From Heterohyrax brucei (taxonomy: Eukaryota; Chordata; Mammalia; Hyracoidea; Procaviidae): a DNA stretch of 64,000 nt. How positions within the stretch are numbered: position 1 is the stretch's first letter; each line of letters opens with the position of its first letter. Where the stretch lies: positions 49,655,208 through 49,719,207 of the forward strand of contig CM053143.1 of NCBI GenBank assembly GCA_028571685.1. The letters run 5' to 3'. A model generated the notes under the pieces. It searched no databases. It was not told where the DNA came from and was given only the letters and a program-made list of their open reading frames with translations. The translations under genes and the position numbers were made by a program. Of this stretch, positions 1 through 11,169 are shown one piece after another.

Positions 1-1030
1 ATGGAGAAAGGCACCAAGATGAGAAAGGAAGAAGTAAAATTGTCTTTACTTGCAGAATAAATAATTTGGAATGTAGAAATCATAGGGAATCTACAGTGAA
101 GCTACTAAAACTAGCACGTGCCTTTAACAAAGTGAAGATAAAAGACCAGTGTACTAAACCAACTGTATTTCCATACATTAGCAACAGTTTGAAAGGTAAT
201 GTAGAAATTAATACTGTTTAATGATAGATGTATAAATTAACTGAACAACTCAGCATGTTCAGATAGAGACTCATACATACACAGTCAGTGTATTTTTGAC
301 AAAATTCCACAGGCAAATTAATGAAAAAAAACGAAAGTCCTTTCAGCAAATAGAATTAAATGTGTAATGTATGAAAAAAAGGCCTGTAATCCCTTCCACA
401 TACCATACACAAAATTAATGCAAGGCAGATTATAGCCCCAAACTTGAAACTAAAATTCTAAATGTTTAGAAGAAAGAAAATAGACTGTTTATTTGACTTG
501 GGGATATGAGAGGTTTCTATCTATTAGGAGACACAGAAAGTATTAACCATGAGGATAAACTGGACTTCCCCCAAAGACACAATGGAGAAGATTAACAGCA
601 AGCATAGTAGGCTCCTCTTACCAACAGGGGTATGTTCCAAGATCCACCCTCCGCCCCAGTGCCTGAAATGCTGGAGAGTGGCAAGCCCTATATATGCTAC
701 GTTTTGTCCAGGGCAAATTAACCAGTAAGCATAGTGTATGCTAGCAAGCAGGGTATACACTAGCTTAATTGTGTTTACTTACTAATCTGTAGTTCCTAAT
801 TTTAATTGGGTTTCCATGAGTACCTTCCCTATTGGGTAATCCATTCCCGATTTTATCCTATACACACATACCTATGATAACATTCAATTTGTAAGTTAAG
901 CAAAATAAGACATTCACAACAATAGCTAATAATAAAAGTGGACAATTATAACAATACACCATAATAAAAGTTAATGAATGTGGTTCCCCATGTATGGAGC
1001 AGGGGTCATGGTATTTCACCTTACTACTGT
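1..1030. other. No recognisable feature (unique AT-rich DNA)
   Basis: I see no gene, SINE or LINE here. A 78-codon minus-strand reading frame at 524-760 has no recognisable motif, no conserved-looking composition and no splice context, so I treat it as chance. Confidence 0.5.
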
Positions 1031-1039
1031 GGAGGAGCT

Positions 1040-1555
1040 GTTAAAAAATCGGTGTGCTTGCCATAAAGAGAGGCTTCTGCCAAAACTACAAGACGGACTC
1101 CATTTTTGCTGTTCACTACTTATTCTGAGGTGTTCTTCAAAAGTCAGGTAGCTAACACATCTCGGGAAGCTAGTAAGCTTCTCTCCTCTCCTTTCCTCTC
1201 ATAATAGAGTCCCGGAAAGAACAGTCACTCAGGCTGGACCTTGAAATAGCCATAGACTGAGCTATTTAATAACTCAAACTTTACAATCAGTAAAACTGTG
1301 TTGGGGGAGTGGGTCTCACAATTGCCTTGTGACTGTTAAAGCCTGATTTTGTAAAAGTCAACCAATCTAAATTTTTTTCTTGTAAATGCCTGGATTTTCT
1401 GTATTTAAACTCTGAAAACTTCCTTCACCAGTGGACTTTTGTGAATCCTTAGGAATGCTGTCCAAATAGTACTGCTTTATTCCTTCAATAAAATTTTTTG
1501 CTTTAATTGTAGCAAAAACTCCAGTTTACTCTTTGACTCTACCTATTTAACACTG
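1040..1555 (+). mobile_element. Probable solo LTR of an endogenous retrovirus (ERV1-like)
   Basis: The segment has the order expected of an LTR: a U3-like part, a TATA-like 'tatttaaa' near 1402, a polyadenylation signal 'aataaaa' near 1487, then a T-rich U5-like part ending 'tttaaca' near 1551. No internal retroviral genes follow. I could not find a convincing target duplication, so both boundaries and the class are tentative. Confidence 0.45.
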
Positions 1556-1630
1556 TTGGACCACAGCTGACCACAGGTAACTGAAACTGCAGAAAGTGAA
1601 ACTCTGGGTAAGGGGAAACTGCTATCCCTT

Positions 1631-1865
1631 GTAGTAGTTAAGAGCTCAACTGCTACCTAAAAGGTCTGCAGCTGAAATCTATCAGCGGCTCCTTGGAAAT
1701 CCTATGGGGGCAGTTCTACTGTGTTCTTTAGGATGGCTATGACTGGACAGCAACAGATTTGGATTTTTTGGTTTACTGTGCTGTTATCAGCTATCAGAGT
1801 AGTAGTCCTCTGTGAGATGGAGTTGCTATGAGTTGGAAACAACTCAATTGTAATGGGTTTGGCAC
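1631..1865 (+). mobile_element. AfroSINE, plus a second partial tail
   Basis: A head with 'gtagtagttaagagctcaac' is followed by the body ('ctccttggaaatcctatggg', 'gcagttctactgtg') and a tail near 1741-1776. A second tail-like piece with 'gttgctatgagttggaaac' follows at 1800-1865, either a fused second copy or a tail duplication. The pol III promoter boxes are degraded, so this is an old copy. Confidence 0.8.
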
Positions 1866-1874
1866 TGTTATCTG

Positions 1875-2805
1875 ACAAAGGATTTACAACCTACATACAT
1901 ACAGAACTCAGTAAGAAGACAAAACACCCAATCTAAAACAGGAAAAGTGTTTGAACACACACTTTACAAAGAGGATACTGAATGGCCAGTAAGTCCATGA
2001 AAGAATATTCAACATCGTTAGTCATCAGAGAATTGCAACTTAAATGATATGCTACTTCATAATCACTGAAACAGTTAACCTTAAGAAGACTCTAATTTTT
2101 AATTGACCTTAGGAGTGTAAAATGATGCAGCTATTTTGGAAAACTGCTTGGTAACATTAAGTTAAACCTGTACCTATCCTATGCCATAAAAATTCCATTC
2201 CTAGGTATTTACAAAAAGACATCATTAAAATGTCTCCAGACAAACGCTTGTACATTAATGTTCATAGCCCAGCCAAGTGCCGTCGAGTCTCTGTATTAAT
2301 AATATTAATACTATATAAATATATAATATAGCAACATTATATATAATACAATATATTAATAATAGCAATAAAAGTAAAGCAATGCAAAAACCTGTCGACA
2401 GGAAAATGGGTAAACAAAATAAATACTAATCAACAAAAAAAAAAATACAAAACTACCAATTCAGGCAACAGCACAGATGAATCTCAAAAACATTACGTTG
2501 AGTGAAAAAAGCTAAACCTTAAAGAATGCCTACTCTACTATTCCATATATAACTAAAGTTCAAAAACAGACACAACTAACCTAGGATGCTAGAAATCAGA
2601 GAAATGACTGCCAATCAGGGCATAGGGATTAAATGGCAGGAGGCCAAGGGAATTTTCTGGAAAATGAGCCATATTTTGTTTGAGGTTTTGGTTACAAGGA
2701 TGTATACATTTTTCAAAGCTCATTAACTTTTAAGGGACACATATAAGACTGTGCATTTTATTACATGTAAATCTTGCCTCAGTAAAAAGGGGTGAAGGAA
2801 AAAAA
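1875..2805 (+). mobile_element. Old L1 3' end (L1M-type), 5' truncated
   Basis: The text follows the end of L1 ORF2 and its 3' UTR: 'acaaagaggatactgaatgg', 'attccattcctaggtattta', 'cattacgttgagtgaaaaaa', then a 3' UTR resembling 'tttttcaaagctcattaa' and an A-rich end near 2800. No open frame survives. A short SINE/RTE tail-like piece ('gccaagtgccgtcgagtctc') and an AT-rich simple stretch interrupt it near 2270-2390. Confidence 0.75.
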
Positions 2806-2927
2806 AATGGTCACATAAGAAACAGAGGATAAATTTCATATTATCCATACCCCAAAACATCAGGAGATGTCTAGTATCTAACTGCAAACTAAAAATATAC
2901 TTTCTCACTGACCATCTGCTAAGTACT

Positions 2928-3082
2928 GGCCCCGTAGCTGTCACTCAGTTCCAACTCATAGCAACACTATAGGACAGATAAGATGTCCCAAAAGATTTCC
3001 AAAGAGTGGTTGATAGAGTCACATTTCTGACCTTTTGGTTAGCAGCTGTATTTCTTAACCATTGTGTCACCAGACCTCCTGG
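2928..3082 (-). mobile_element. AfroSINE (minus)
   Basis: Read on the plus strand it runs tail to head: 'gttccaactcatagcaacac', then 'accttttggttagcagctgt' and 'cattgtgtcaccagacctcc'. The middle is diverged ('agagtggttgatagagtcac'). Confidence 0.85.
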
Positions 3083-3089
3083 CTATGTA

Positions 3090-3300
3090 CTAGAAATCCT
3101 GGAAAGAAAGATTAATGATTTTTCTCATTTTATCTTCCCAGTAACCTTATGAAGGTAAATTCTATTTCATTACTCCCACTTTACAGACAGGAAACTGTGG
3201 CTCAGAAAGATTAAGTAACTCCATCATGGCCATAGAGTTTATAAACAAAGCCCAGATTTGAAATTGGCTGTTTAACTATAGAGCCTAGGCTTTTAAACAC
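3090..3300 (-). mobile_element. MIR element (minus)
   Basis: The reverse-strand MIR core is clear: 'ccagtaaccttatgaaggta', 'actccactttacagacagg' with small changes, 'aaactgtggctcagaaagat' and 'taagtaactccatcatggcc'. MIR is an ancient tRNA-derived SINE found across mammals and predates AfroSINE. Confidence 0.8.
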
Positions 3301-3532
3301 TGCAGGTCATCTGAAAAGCACTTGTTTAAGGGTTCAGAATGGAGTCACTACTTATGTTCGAATTGTTGGGAAATATTGATGAGAAGAAATGAGATTATGT
3401 CTTAAGAAGTAAAAAGTTAAAGAGAAAATGTGTCAAGTTAGTAAATTGAGGACAACACTGATCATAATAATGATAACTGTATTACTGAGCACTGACACTA
3501 TCCATGTGTCAGTCATCTTCTGAACACTTGGG

Positions 3533-3693
3533 GGAAAAAAAAAACACTGCCATTGACTTGATTCTAACTCACAGTGACCCTATAAGACAGAGCAGGACTG
3601 TCCCATAGTTTCCAAGGAGCTCCTGGTGGATTCGAACTGCCAATCTTTTGGTTAGCAGACATAGCACTTAACCACTACACCACCAGGGTTTCC
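3533..3693 (-). mobile_element. AfroSINE inside the MIR (minus)
   Basis: Almost full length and close to the family pattern: 'cattgacttgattctaactc', 'tagtttccaaggagctcctg', 'gtggattcgaactgccaatc', 'cttaaccactacaccaccag'. It splits the MIR between 'gaacacttg' and 'ctgagcac'. The matching 'gaacact'/'gagcact' on the two sides is compatible with a target duplication. Confidence 0.9.
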
Positions 3694-3752
3694 TCTGAGC
3701 ACTTAATGGGTTCACTAAATCCTCACAATGACTCTTGGAGATAGATATAGTA

Positions 3753-3928
3753 AAACCTGTGAAAGCTAGAACATTTGTGAGGCAGAAACCTGTCAGAGAA
3801 GGAAAACTCAAATATTTCCACTAAAATGTGTGATGGAAAAGTGATAAGACTATACCCTGTCAGAGGTAGAAAACTTGCAAGACCCAGAAATACAAGGAAG
3901 TCCAACATAGTTCCAGCTGTCACAGGTT
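3753..3928. mobile_element. Short inverted-repeat DNA element (hAT-like MITE candidate)
   Basis: The ends are inverted repeats: 'aacctgtgaaagct' at 3754 and 'agctgtcacaggtt' at 3915, matching at 13 of 14 positions. The flanks 'atatagta' (3745-3752) and 'acatggta' (3929-3936) look like an 8-bp target duplication with two changes, the size typical of hAT elements. It carries no coding sequence. Two internal copies of a 'cctgtcagag'-containing motif lie near 3790 and 3858. I cannot name the family. Confidence 0.55.
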
Positions 3929-4049
3929 ACATGGTACTGTTATTCCCATTTTTACAGATGAAGAAACTAAGACAGTGTTTAGGTAGCGTATAAAGCATGG
4001 GTTTGCTCAAGAAACACGACAAGTTAAGTGGCAGAGGTCAGCACGACCC

Positions 4050-6305
4050 TGGGGGAGAACAAAGAGGAAGAATATGCAGCCTATCTGCATTCCTGCAACT
4101 CAAAAATGAGATAACCAACAAAAACAGTTTAAAGTTCACCATAATAATAATATAATGAACAAAACTGCTAGCAAAGGGAATAGAGAGTAAAGAGAGAAAC
4201 ATATATCCTAACCATTTTATATCTTAAAGGAAGACCTGGAAAGGGGCCCTAGGGGTATTTGTGCATTAAACAGGATGAATCTGCAAGAGAGGGGCTGTCC
4301 TGAACTGTGATTGAACTGGACTTGCCTTAGAGGACTTCTTGGGTACTACAGATCCCCTGAAGCTCAGACTGACGTGGCCTTAGTCATTAAGGTAAATGAA
4401 CTAGAGACTTGCAGATTCAGATTATTTCTACTTGAAGTGAAAGCGTGGATATAAGGAACCCATTGTCTCACGGTGGTGTCCGACAGTTTCGGTACGTTGC
4501 AGCCACGACTTTCCTGCTACCATCAAGGCAATTTGTGATTACCCAACAGGATAAAAATAGGTGTAAGTATAAATGGAAATGTAAATACAAACATGAGAGT
4601 GTCTTCTGTTATAATCCCAATCAAATACAAAATGTGGAGTCAAAGAGCAAATACTATATGAAAATATGCCTCAGGTGAGGATGGAAACTAAGTCCCCTTC
4701 TTTTACCCAGCTCCACCCAGCCTCCCACGTGTGGGAATGAGCTGTTTACATCTGCAAGGGCTGGTATTTACCAAGACGCTGGGTAGTGAAGGAGTCAAGC
4801 CCAGAAGTCATTCCTAACATCTAAGCGAGAAGACAGCAGAATTTGAAGTCTTTTTTTCTTGCAGCTTAACATGACGCCGCAGACTGAAGAACAGACAGCT
4901 CAGTAGGTGGTTGAAAGCAATACCGCCTTTCTTAGCTTTCTTAACACCCACAACAGTGGGTGAGCAGAAAGATCTGTTTCTGATACCCTAGCAGATAAAC
5001 AGGATAGTGAAAAGTCAAATCCAGAGGCTAATATTTAAAAGAATGCATACATTCTCTAGGTAGGACCAGTTGAAAATCTATCCACTGGCAGATACTTTTG
5101 TTTTTATGGGGAAATTTCAAAAACTGTGGGAAGAAAACTACATGAAATGATTTCTAATATATTGGTTTTTATTTCGGTACATTTTAAAAATGCATAGAAA
5201 GAAACCTGTGCCTTGACAAAGGTCTTGATAATGACAGTGAACCATTCAGTGCATTTTGATTAGATAATTTGCAAGGATGAAATAACACTACCCTCAATTA
5301 CTTTTTAACCACTGGAGTTACCTAATGTAACCAGGTATCTGTCTAATATAAAACATATGAGTGTTTGCTCTGTAAAATGCTAGTATGTGTATATAATGTG
5401 ACACTGGAGGTGGCATGGCAATTAAGGGCATAATTACTGTAATTACTGATGGAATTACTCACATTCCTCTGTGCTACTTTTTCTAATTATCTTGGTTTAA
5501 TGAAAATGTGTATTTTTGCATTGAACAGGATGTGGCCATCATTTGGCCGCCTGCCTGGGATGATGTACAGTGTCTGTCCCTTGAATGAGCATACAGCAGC
5601 GAGGTCACCACTTGTTTGCAGGAGGGAGAGGTTTCTGGAACACACGAGTAATTTAAATGCACGTCATGAACATCTTGCAGAAGCTCTCACAGATGGGTGT
5701 CACTGGAAGAAGTGTAACAATAGGGGGACATTACACTAGAAGGGGCCCAATAGCTTTGCAGCCTTCAGACTTCAATGAGAATGACTTGTAAAAATAGTAC
5801 AAAGATTTCATACTGTTTGTCCATTCTTACTCAAATCTCTGACTCAAAAACAGACTCAAACAGCCCTGTTTCTCATGGTTCTGTTACACTCTTTATCACA
5901 AGAATAAAGTCTGAAAGACTGTTACTTTAAACCTTCCGAAAACTGCAAGACATAGGAAAGAAGCTGACTCTTTTTTACTTCACATATTTTAAATGCCTTG
6001 GAAACTTAATGGGCAGGCCATCCTGCTTATTTATGCATTTACTAGCCTTCTGGGCAGAGGTTAAGTAATACTGTTGAGTGAAGACTATAAGGTCATTCAA
6101 AATGCATGTGTCTGATATATCAGTTTTTTCAAGGAGTAAAAAGTACTTGGTGAATCCAGCTAATTACCGGTGTCACAGCCATTTGCCATCATTAATCAGA
6201 AGTGATATATTTATTTCACTAAGTTTATGAAAACACACAGAAGGAAAAGACAAATAAAATTGGGATATTTATCATGATTCAATCATTCCACAATTCTTTA
6301 AAGAT
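4050..6305. other. No recognisable repeat or gene
   Basis: Apparently unique DNA. Plus-strand frames at 4445-4678 and 5449-5739 show no domain, signal peptide or recognisable family, and I do not call them genes. Confidence 0.45.
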
Positions 6306-6307
6306 CT

Positions 6308-6712
6308 GCTTTGATGGCCTCTGTTTGTTTCCTATTGCTATCTTAACAAATTACCACACACTTAGTGCTTTAAAACAGTAGAAATTCATTATCTTACAGC
6401 TTTGCAGATCAGAAGTCTAAAATGGGTCAGCAGAGCTGTATGCCTTCTGCTGACTCCAGGAAAGAATGCCTTTTCCAGTTTTTAGAGGCTTCTCACACTC
6501 CTTGCTCGTGGTCACGTCCCACCAACTTCTGCTTCTGTCCTCCCGTCTCCTGGTCTCCCTCTTTGAAGAAACATCATGGTCACATTGGACCCAGCCAGAT
6601 AATCCAGAACAAACTCAGCATCCCAACGTACTTAATCTCAGCTACAAATCTCTTTTGCTATGTAAAGTAACACAGTCACAAAATCTGGAGATTAGGATGT
6701 GGTATCTTTAGG
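6308..6712 (-). mobile_element. MaLR-type LTR (MLT1/MST-like), minus
   Basis: The plus strand shows the reverse complement of a MaLR LTR end: 'tttcctattgctatcttaac', 'aaattaccacacacttagtg', 'ttcattatcttacagctttg', 'cagatcagaagtctaaaatg'. Further on come 'cacattggacccagccagat' and 'ggtatcttta', corresponding to the LTR 5' part. The true 5' terminus is lost where an AfroSINE begins. No internal retroviral sequence is attached. Confidence 0.65.
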
Positions 6713-6868
6713 GGGCAGCCTGGTAGCACCATGGTTAAGAGCTCAGCTGCAGTTTGCTTTCACCAATGGCTCCTTGGAAACCTTCTGGGGCTGTTCTACT
6801 CCATTCTATAGGGCCTCTGTGAGTTGTAATCTAAGTCAGTGACAACTAGTTTGGGGGTTTGTGATGTA
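6713..6868 (+). mobile_element. AfroSINE at the LTR 5' edge
   Basis: Head 'cctggtagcaccatggttaa', body 'ggctccttggaaaccttctg', tail 'ctgtgagttgtaatctaagt'. It lies against the degraded 5' end of the LTR, so it was inserted after the LTR. Confidence 0.85.
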
Positions 6869-7564
6869 CCTTCCAGGAAAGGAGCATAATTTTGCATACC
6901 ACAGAGCCTCTTTGGTTAATATTAAAGTGGAGGGATCTTTTGCCTCCAATTTTTTTAATTTATATTAGCCACATACCATTGTTGTTAACTCAATTTTTAC
7001 AGAGCTAAAATGATCAAAACTTTGTGTTTGAGAATCTTTTAAGAGATAGTTAGCTAACTCTTCCGCTTTTCACTCTGCCTGATTCAGTGAATGAATGTTT
7101 TCATCACAGATATTCACACCAAGAGATTACCTGTGTCTCTAAATTGAACAACTAAAATCCATTATTGAATTTAAATTATAAAGCCACACTCTCTCCACAC
7201 ACTGACATCCCCTGTTAGGTCCTTTGCAAGCCTGCAGGTTTTGGGTTCTTTTGCTCCCATACTTGTACCTTTTGAAATGGTTCATCTAGATCCCCTCTGT
7301 GGAGCTCTTTTTTTGTTTACAGACCTCCCTCCAGGAAAAGGTTGGAGTCTCTGGTGAGCCCAAATTTGTCTGAAGCCAAACCTTCAGTCTTTTCTACTGG
7401 TGCGCTTTTACCTTATCTTGCTCCAAATTGTCTCCTTCCAGTCAATAAACTGGGAATGATGTGTGTCTAGCCCATCAGTTGTCTGGATGTAAATAGGCGC
7501 TTCAGAACTTTTTGTAGCATACAAATAAAGAAAAACATTTCAATCAGTCTTAAACCCTTAGACT

Positions 7565-7725
7565 TTTAGACACTAGGGATCAAGCTGGGAACAAGGCTAA
7601 CATGGGCTCTGCCAATATAATGCTGACGGCCTAGAGAGGGAGACAGACTTTAAACAGTTAACTGCTATTGTGAGAATGCCATCTAGTTGTGGTGAGCTTC
7701 ACGTAGGTTGGGGAATTGAGGAAGG
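7565..7725 (+). repeat. Ancient dispersed repeat (L2-like, tentative)
   Basis: The pattern 'actagggatcaagctgggaa', 'acatgggctctgcc', 'ggagacagactttaaacag' resembles an old mammal-wide repeat ('ctggggatacagcagtgaac' type) also seen at 19690-19920 and 23193-23545. The family assignment is from memory of the pattern and uncertain. Confidence 0.35.
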
Positions 7726-7729
7726 TTTT

Positions 7730-9530
7730 CTTGTGTTAACTCCACCCCCATGGCAGGTTCCCTATGAAACTTACACAAATAAATAAATGCAGTTGTGGAA
7801 TCCTCCGCTGTTAAAAAGAATAAAGCTTCTGGTAGACGTTCAGTTAAAAAAGTAAGTTCTTATTTACACCAAAATGTCTTATAGTGATAGAACAATCTGA
7901 CCAAAACTAACATTCTGGTCAATTCAATTTCTTTACTTATTGAATGAGAAAATAAACAGCTTTTTTAATAAAAAAAAAACAACTTTATGTTCAAGCCTGG
8001 TGTTAGAAATCTTCAGTATCATCAATACTGTCCTTTTGCCTCTCATCCTAAGAGGAGAATTTACATCAAAAATACTCTCAAAGATAGTTATTCATTTCAG
8101 CTGGAAAGCACAGAATATTTAAATTTTAAAAAACTTTCATTTAATGTCCACCAAAGTAGAATTTCTTTTGGTGTTCAACCAACTTGTAAAATATTTTGGT
8201 CTCATGTAAGCTTTTACTGATTCCAGGCTACAGCATTCTGACAAACAAGTCTAGCATTGAAACCAACAGCTGCAATTCAGTAGAAAGAAGTTCTCTCTTT
8301 TTCATTTTAATAACATTTCTGCCCAAATTCCAAAACGATAGGATCCCTGTTAGTCTGGGTACAATACTCATTACTCATGTCTGCCAGGGCATTATTAGAT
8401 GTATACTTTAGAATAAAGAGGGCTTTTACGATGTCTAATATGATGTCCTTTGCAATCTGTTATTAGCCAGGCATTGCCTTGCCAGTTAATCATTCCATTA
8501 TAGATTCTGAAAATCTGACAACCCAGAGGGATTGAAATGCAGTGTGCTACAAGATTAGAAATAGCTATATGAAAATGAAGTAAGGATAACAAATGTTGTA
8601 GACTGTTACATGTAATCAAAGCTACAAAAGAATTTCGTTCTGGAGCTCTCTGTGCTTTTATCTGAAATGATACAAGGGTAGCAAGCAAGCAGGAAGCCAG
8701 GAAACACTTGGACTTGATCAAAGGTGAGGAAGAAAATAAAAGCAGGAGTTTGTATAAAATTTTTTGGAAGCGATCCAACATAATTAAAAAATCAAATTAA
8801 TACATACATCAGCTCTCTATTTACCTGCCCTGTCATTTGAGAGCAGGAGAAAGCATTTTGTCAGAGTCATCCTCAAGGCTGCGCAGTGCCATTAATCTCG
8901 CCACTTATTTCCGTGCTGTGGTTGGTTCCCTAGCTTCTGCGTACTTTGCTGCCATCTCCAGGAAACTGTGATGACAAGAACAGCCCGACCTGGACGGCCA
9001 CTACAGCCTAGAAAAAGCCTTGGGACTTTGAAAAGTCATCGTCGGTATTTGGAGGCATCCGTACAGGGAAATCTTTGGAAATACAAAATATTTGCAGCTA
9101 CCAATTGTTATTAGATTACAGATGCAACATCTCCTGATTATTTATTGGGAAATGAAAGTGTCACTTTAAAACACGTTTCATTAGCAAAATGCCGAAGTCC
9201 AAAGAAATCCATTAAAATAGCACTTCTGATTTCTAGATGGCTAAAGATAATAAAAATATAGTTGGTCATGAATATCACTATGGCTGCAGCAATACAAAGA
9301 ATTAATGGAGAATTGATGATCTGCATTGAATATATCGAATTACTATAAACTTGCTTTTTTTTTTAAGTGAACAGTCTCTGAAGAGGCAGGTGCACACAAA
9401 AGTCTATTTGTGGGAAATCACAAAAGAGGATACTAAAAAGCTAAAGACAGCCAGGAATTCATGCTTTCCCTACAAAACATTTTAAATTAGGGGGGAATAT
9501 TGAGGTCTTTAAGTTTACTAAACCCTGACT
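7730..9530. other. Repeat-poor interval, possible conserved noncoding DNA
   Basis: No SINE, LINE or LTR is visible over 1.8 kb, unusual for this window. The part at about 8820-9060 is less AT-rich, with sites such as 'ggctgcgcagtgccattaat'. A minus-strand frame of 128 codons (8395-8781) has no recognised domain or signal, and I see no reason to call it coding. Conservation cannot be judged from one sequence. Confidence 0.3.
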
Positions 9531-9532
9531 AA

Positions 9533-9951
9533 AAGAGCCCTGGTGATGTAGTGGTTAAGCACTTGCTACTGACAAAAGGTCAGAGGAGGCCTGGCAGTAC
9601 AGTGGTTAGATAAATGCTCAGCTAATAACCCAAAGGTCTAAGGTGCAAACCCAATAGCTGCTCCACAGGAGAAACATGTAGTCTGCTTCCATAAAGACTG
9701 CAGCCTATGTACCATATGGGCAGCTTTACCTTGTCTTATAGGGTTGCTGGAAACCTTGGTGGCATATAGTGGTTAAGATCTATGGCTGCTAACCAAAACA
9801 TCAGCAGTTCAAATCTACCAGGTGCTCCTTGGAAACCACATGGGGCAATTCTACTCTACTATCAAGTCACTATGAGTTGGAATTATCTCCATGGCAATTA
9901 GTTTTTTTATATGGTTGCTATGAGTTTAGGAATCCACTTGACAGCAATAGG
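9533..9951 (+). mobile_element. Cluster of three AfroSINEs, one nested in another
   Basis: A truncated head occupies 9533-9584 ('gagccctggtgatgtagtgg'). A longer-form copy starts at 9583 ('ggcctggcagtacagtggtt', with 'gctgctccacaggagaaaca'). It is interrupted at about 9749 by a third copy ('ccttggtggcatatagtggt') that ends near 9907, after which the second copy's tail resumes. The sequence around the inner copy, 'tatagggttgct' and 'tatatggttgct', is its target duplication. Confidence 0.85.
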
Positions 9952-10552
9952 TAGAACTCTCTCTGTAGACTAACTAATGCTGGGAAAGGCCTCCTTGAAT
10001 GTCAGGTGTGTAAAAATAAGAAAAAGCATTCTTATAACCCTGAGGGACTTCTTAAGGTAATCATCAACATGAATATGCAGCAGGAACACTGAGGTTTAAT
10101 GCCATGTATAATAAGGTACAAACTGTTCACAATGTTAAAGTGCACGGAAAACTAAAATCATGACTGAACAGCATAAGGAAGAAAGAAGGCCTGATTATTC
10201 ACATTTAATCAGAAACATACATTTATCAAAACATTATGATTGCACAGTTCCTTAGACTATAATTTCTGATTTGTGACCAATACACATCTATACTTAAGAT
10301 ATTAATGGCTATGTGACTAGTCATTTCAACTTTTAGTAAAAAGCCATAAACCAGTCCTTAGATACTCTTATTTAAAAAAAAAAAAAAAAACAAGAAAAAT
10401 CCTAAGTGCCCAACAGAAAAACTAGATCTTTTATACATATTCAAAGGAATTCTTAGAACATGAAGTCCAGGCAATCCACACTGACCCTTAATATCTTTTC
10501 TTGTTGCTGGACTATAGTACCCTTACATCATAGATAGTGTGTTATTTACCTG

Positions 10553-10718
10553 AACCAACCAAACCAACTCTGGTCCCATCAAGTTGATTCCAACTCATAA
10601 TGACCCTGCAGGACAGAATAGAACTGTTCCGTAGAGTTTCCAAGGAGTACCCGGTGGATTTTAACTGCCAACCCTTTGGTTAGCAGCGTAGCACTTCAAC
10701 ACTACCATCAGTGTTTCC
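10553..10718 (-). mobile_element. AfroSINE (minus)
   Basis: Complete from tail 'gttgattccaactcataatg' through 'agagtttccaaggagtaccc' to head 'caacactaccatcagtgttt'. First of three adjacent minus-strand copies. Confidence 0.9.
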
Positions 10719-10732
10719 CTCATTTACCTACC

Positions 10733-10902
10733 CACCCCCCAAAAACATTGACATTGAGTCAAGTTCAACTTATAGCAACCCTACAGGGGTTCTACACAGT
10801 AGAATGGCCCCCATAGAGTTTCCAAGGAACACCGGACAGATCTAAACTGCCGACTCTTTGGTTAGCAGTGGTAGCACTTAGCCAAGATGCCACTGCAGTT
10901 TC
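10733..10902 (-). mobile_element. AfroSINE (minus)
   Basis: Tail 'cattgacattgagtcaagtt', body 'tagagtttccaaggaacacc', head 'cactgcagtttcc'. A small internal duplication ('aggggttctacacagtagaa') makes it slightly longer than its neighbour. Confidence 0.88.
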
Positions 10903-10984
10903 CACCTATAACCCTCTCTCCTAGCAAAATGTGTGGCACAATAGACAATTTTTAAATGTTCATTGAACGGAACTGAAATTACCA

Positions 10985-11169
10985 GCATTACCAATTACCA
11001 TGTAGTCAATGCTGACTCATGGTGCTCTCCCGTGTTTCAAAACCGGGTACTCCGCAGGGTTTTCAGCGGCTGCCTTTTTGGAAGTAGCTCACCTTTCTTC
11101 CAAGGAATTTCCAACTTTTTCATTAGTATTTCAACACATTAACTATCTGGACTACCCAGAGACTCTGAA
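10985..11169 (-). mobile_element. AfroSINE, long subtype (minus)
   Basis: It differs from the common form by extra text after the tail: 'tgtttcaaaaccgggtactc', 'ttttcagcggctgccttttt', 'ggaagtagctcacctttctt', and a head ending 'ctacccagagactc'. Copies of this longer type also occur at 42805, 55938 and 62190. Confidence 0.75.

Larger units (their letters stand above)
3475..4045 (-). mobile_element. MIR element (minus), split by two later insertions
   Basis: MIR pieces lie at about 3475-3531 ('ctgagcactgacactatcca'), 3694-3752 ('ggttcactaaatcctcacaa') and 3929-4045 ('attcccatttttacagatga', 'agaaactaagacag', 'caagttaagtggcagaggtc'). They read in order as one element interrupted first by a 176-bp inverted-repeat element and separately by an AfroSINE. 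Confidence 0.75.

Noticed and set aside
8395-8781. 128-codon minus-strand reading frame
   Set aside because: No domain, no start context, and composition typical of AT-rich noncoding DNA.
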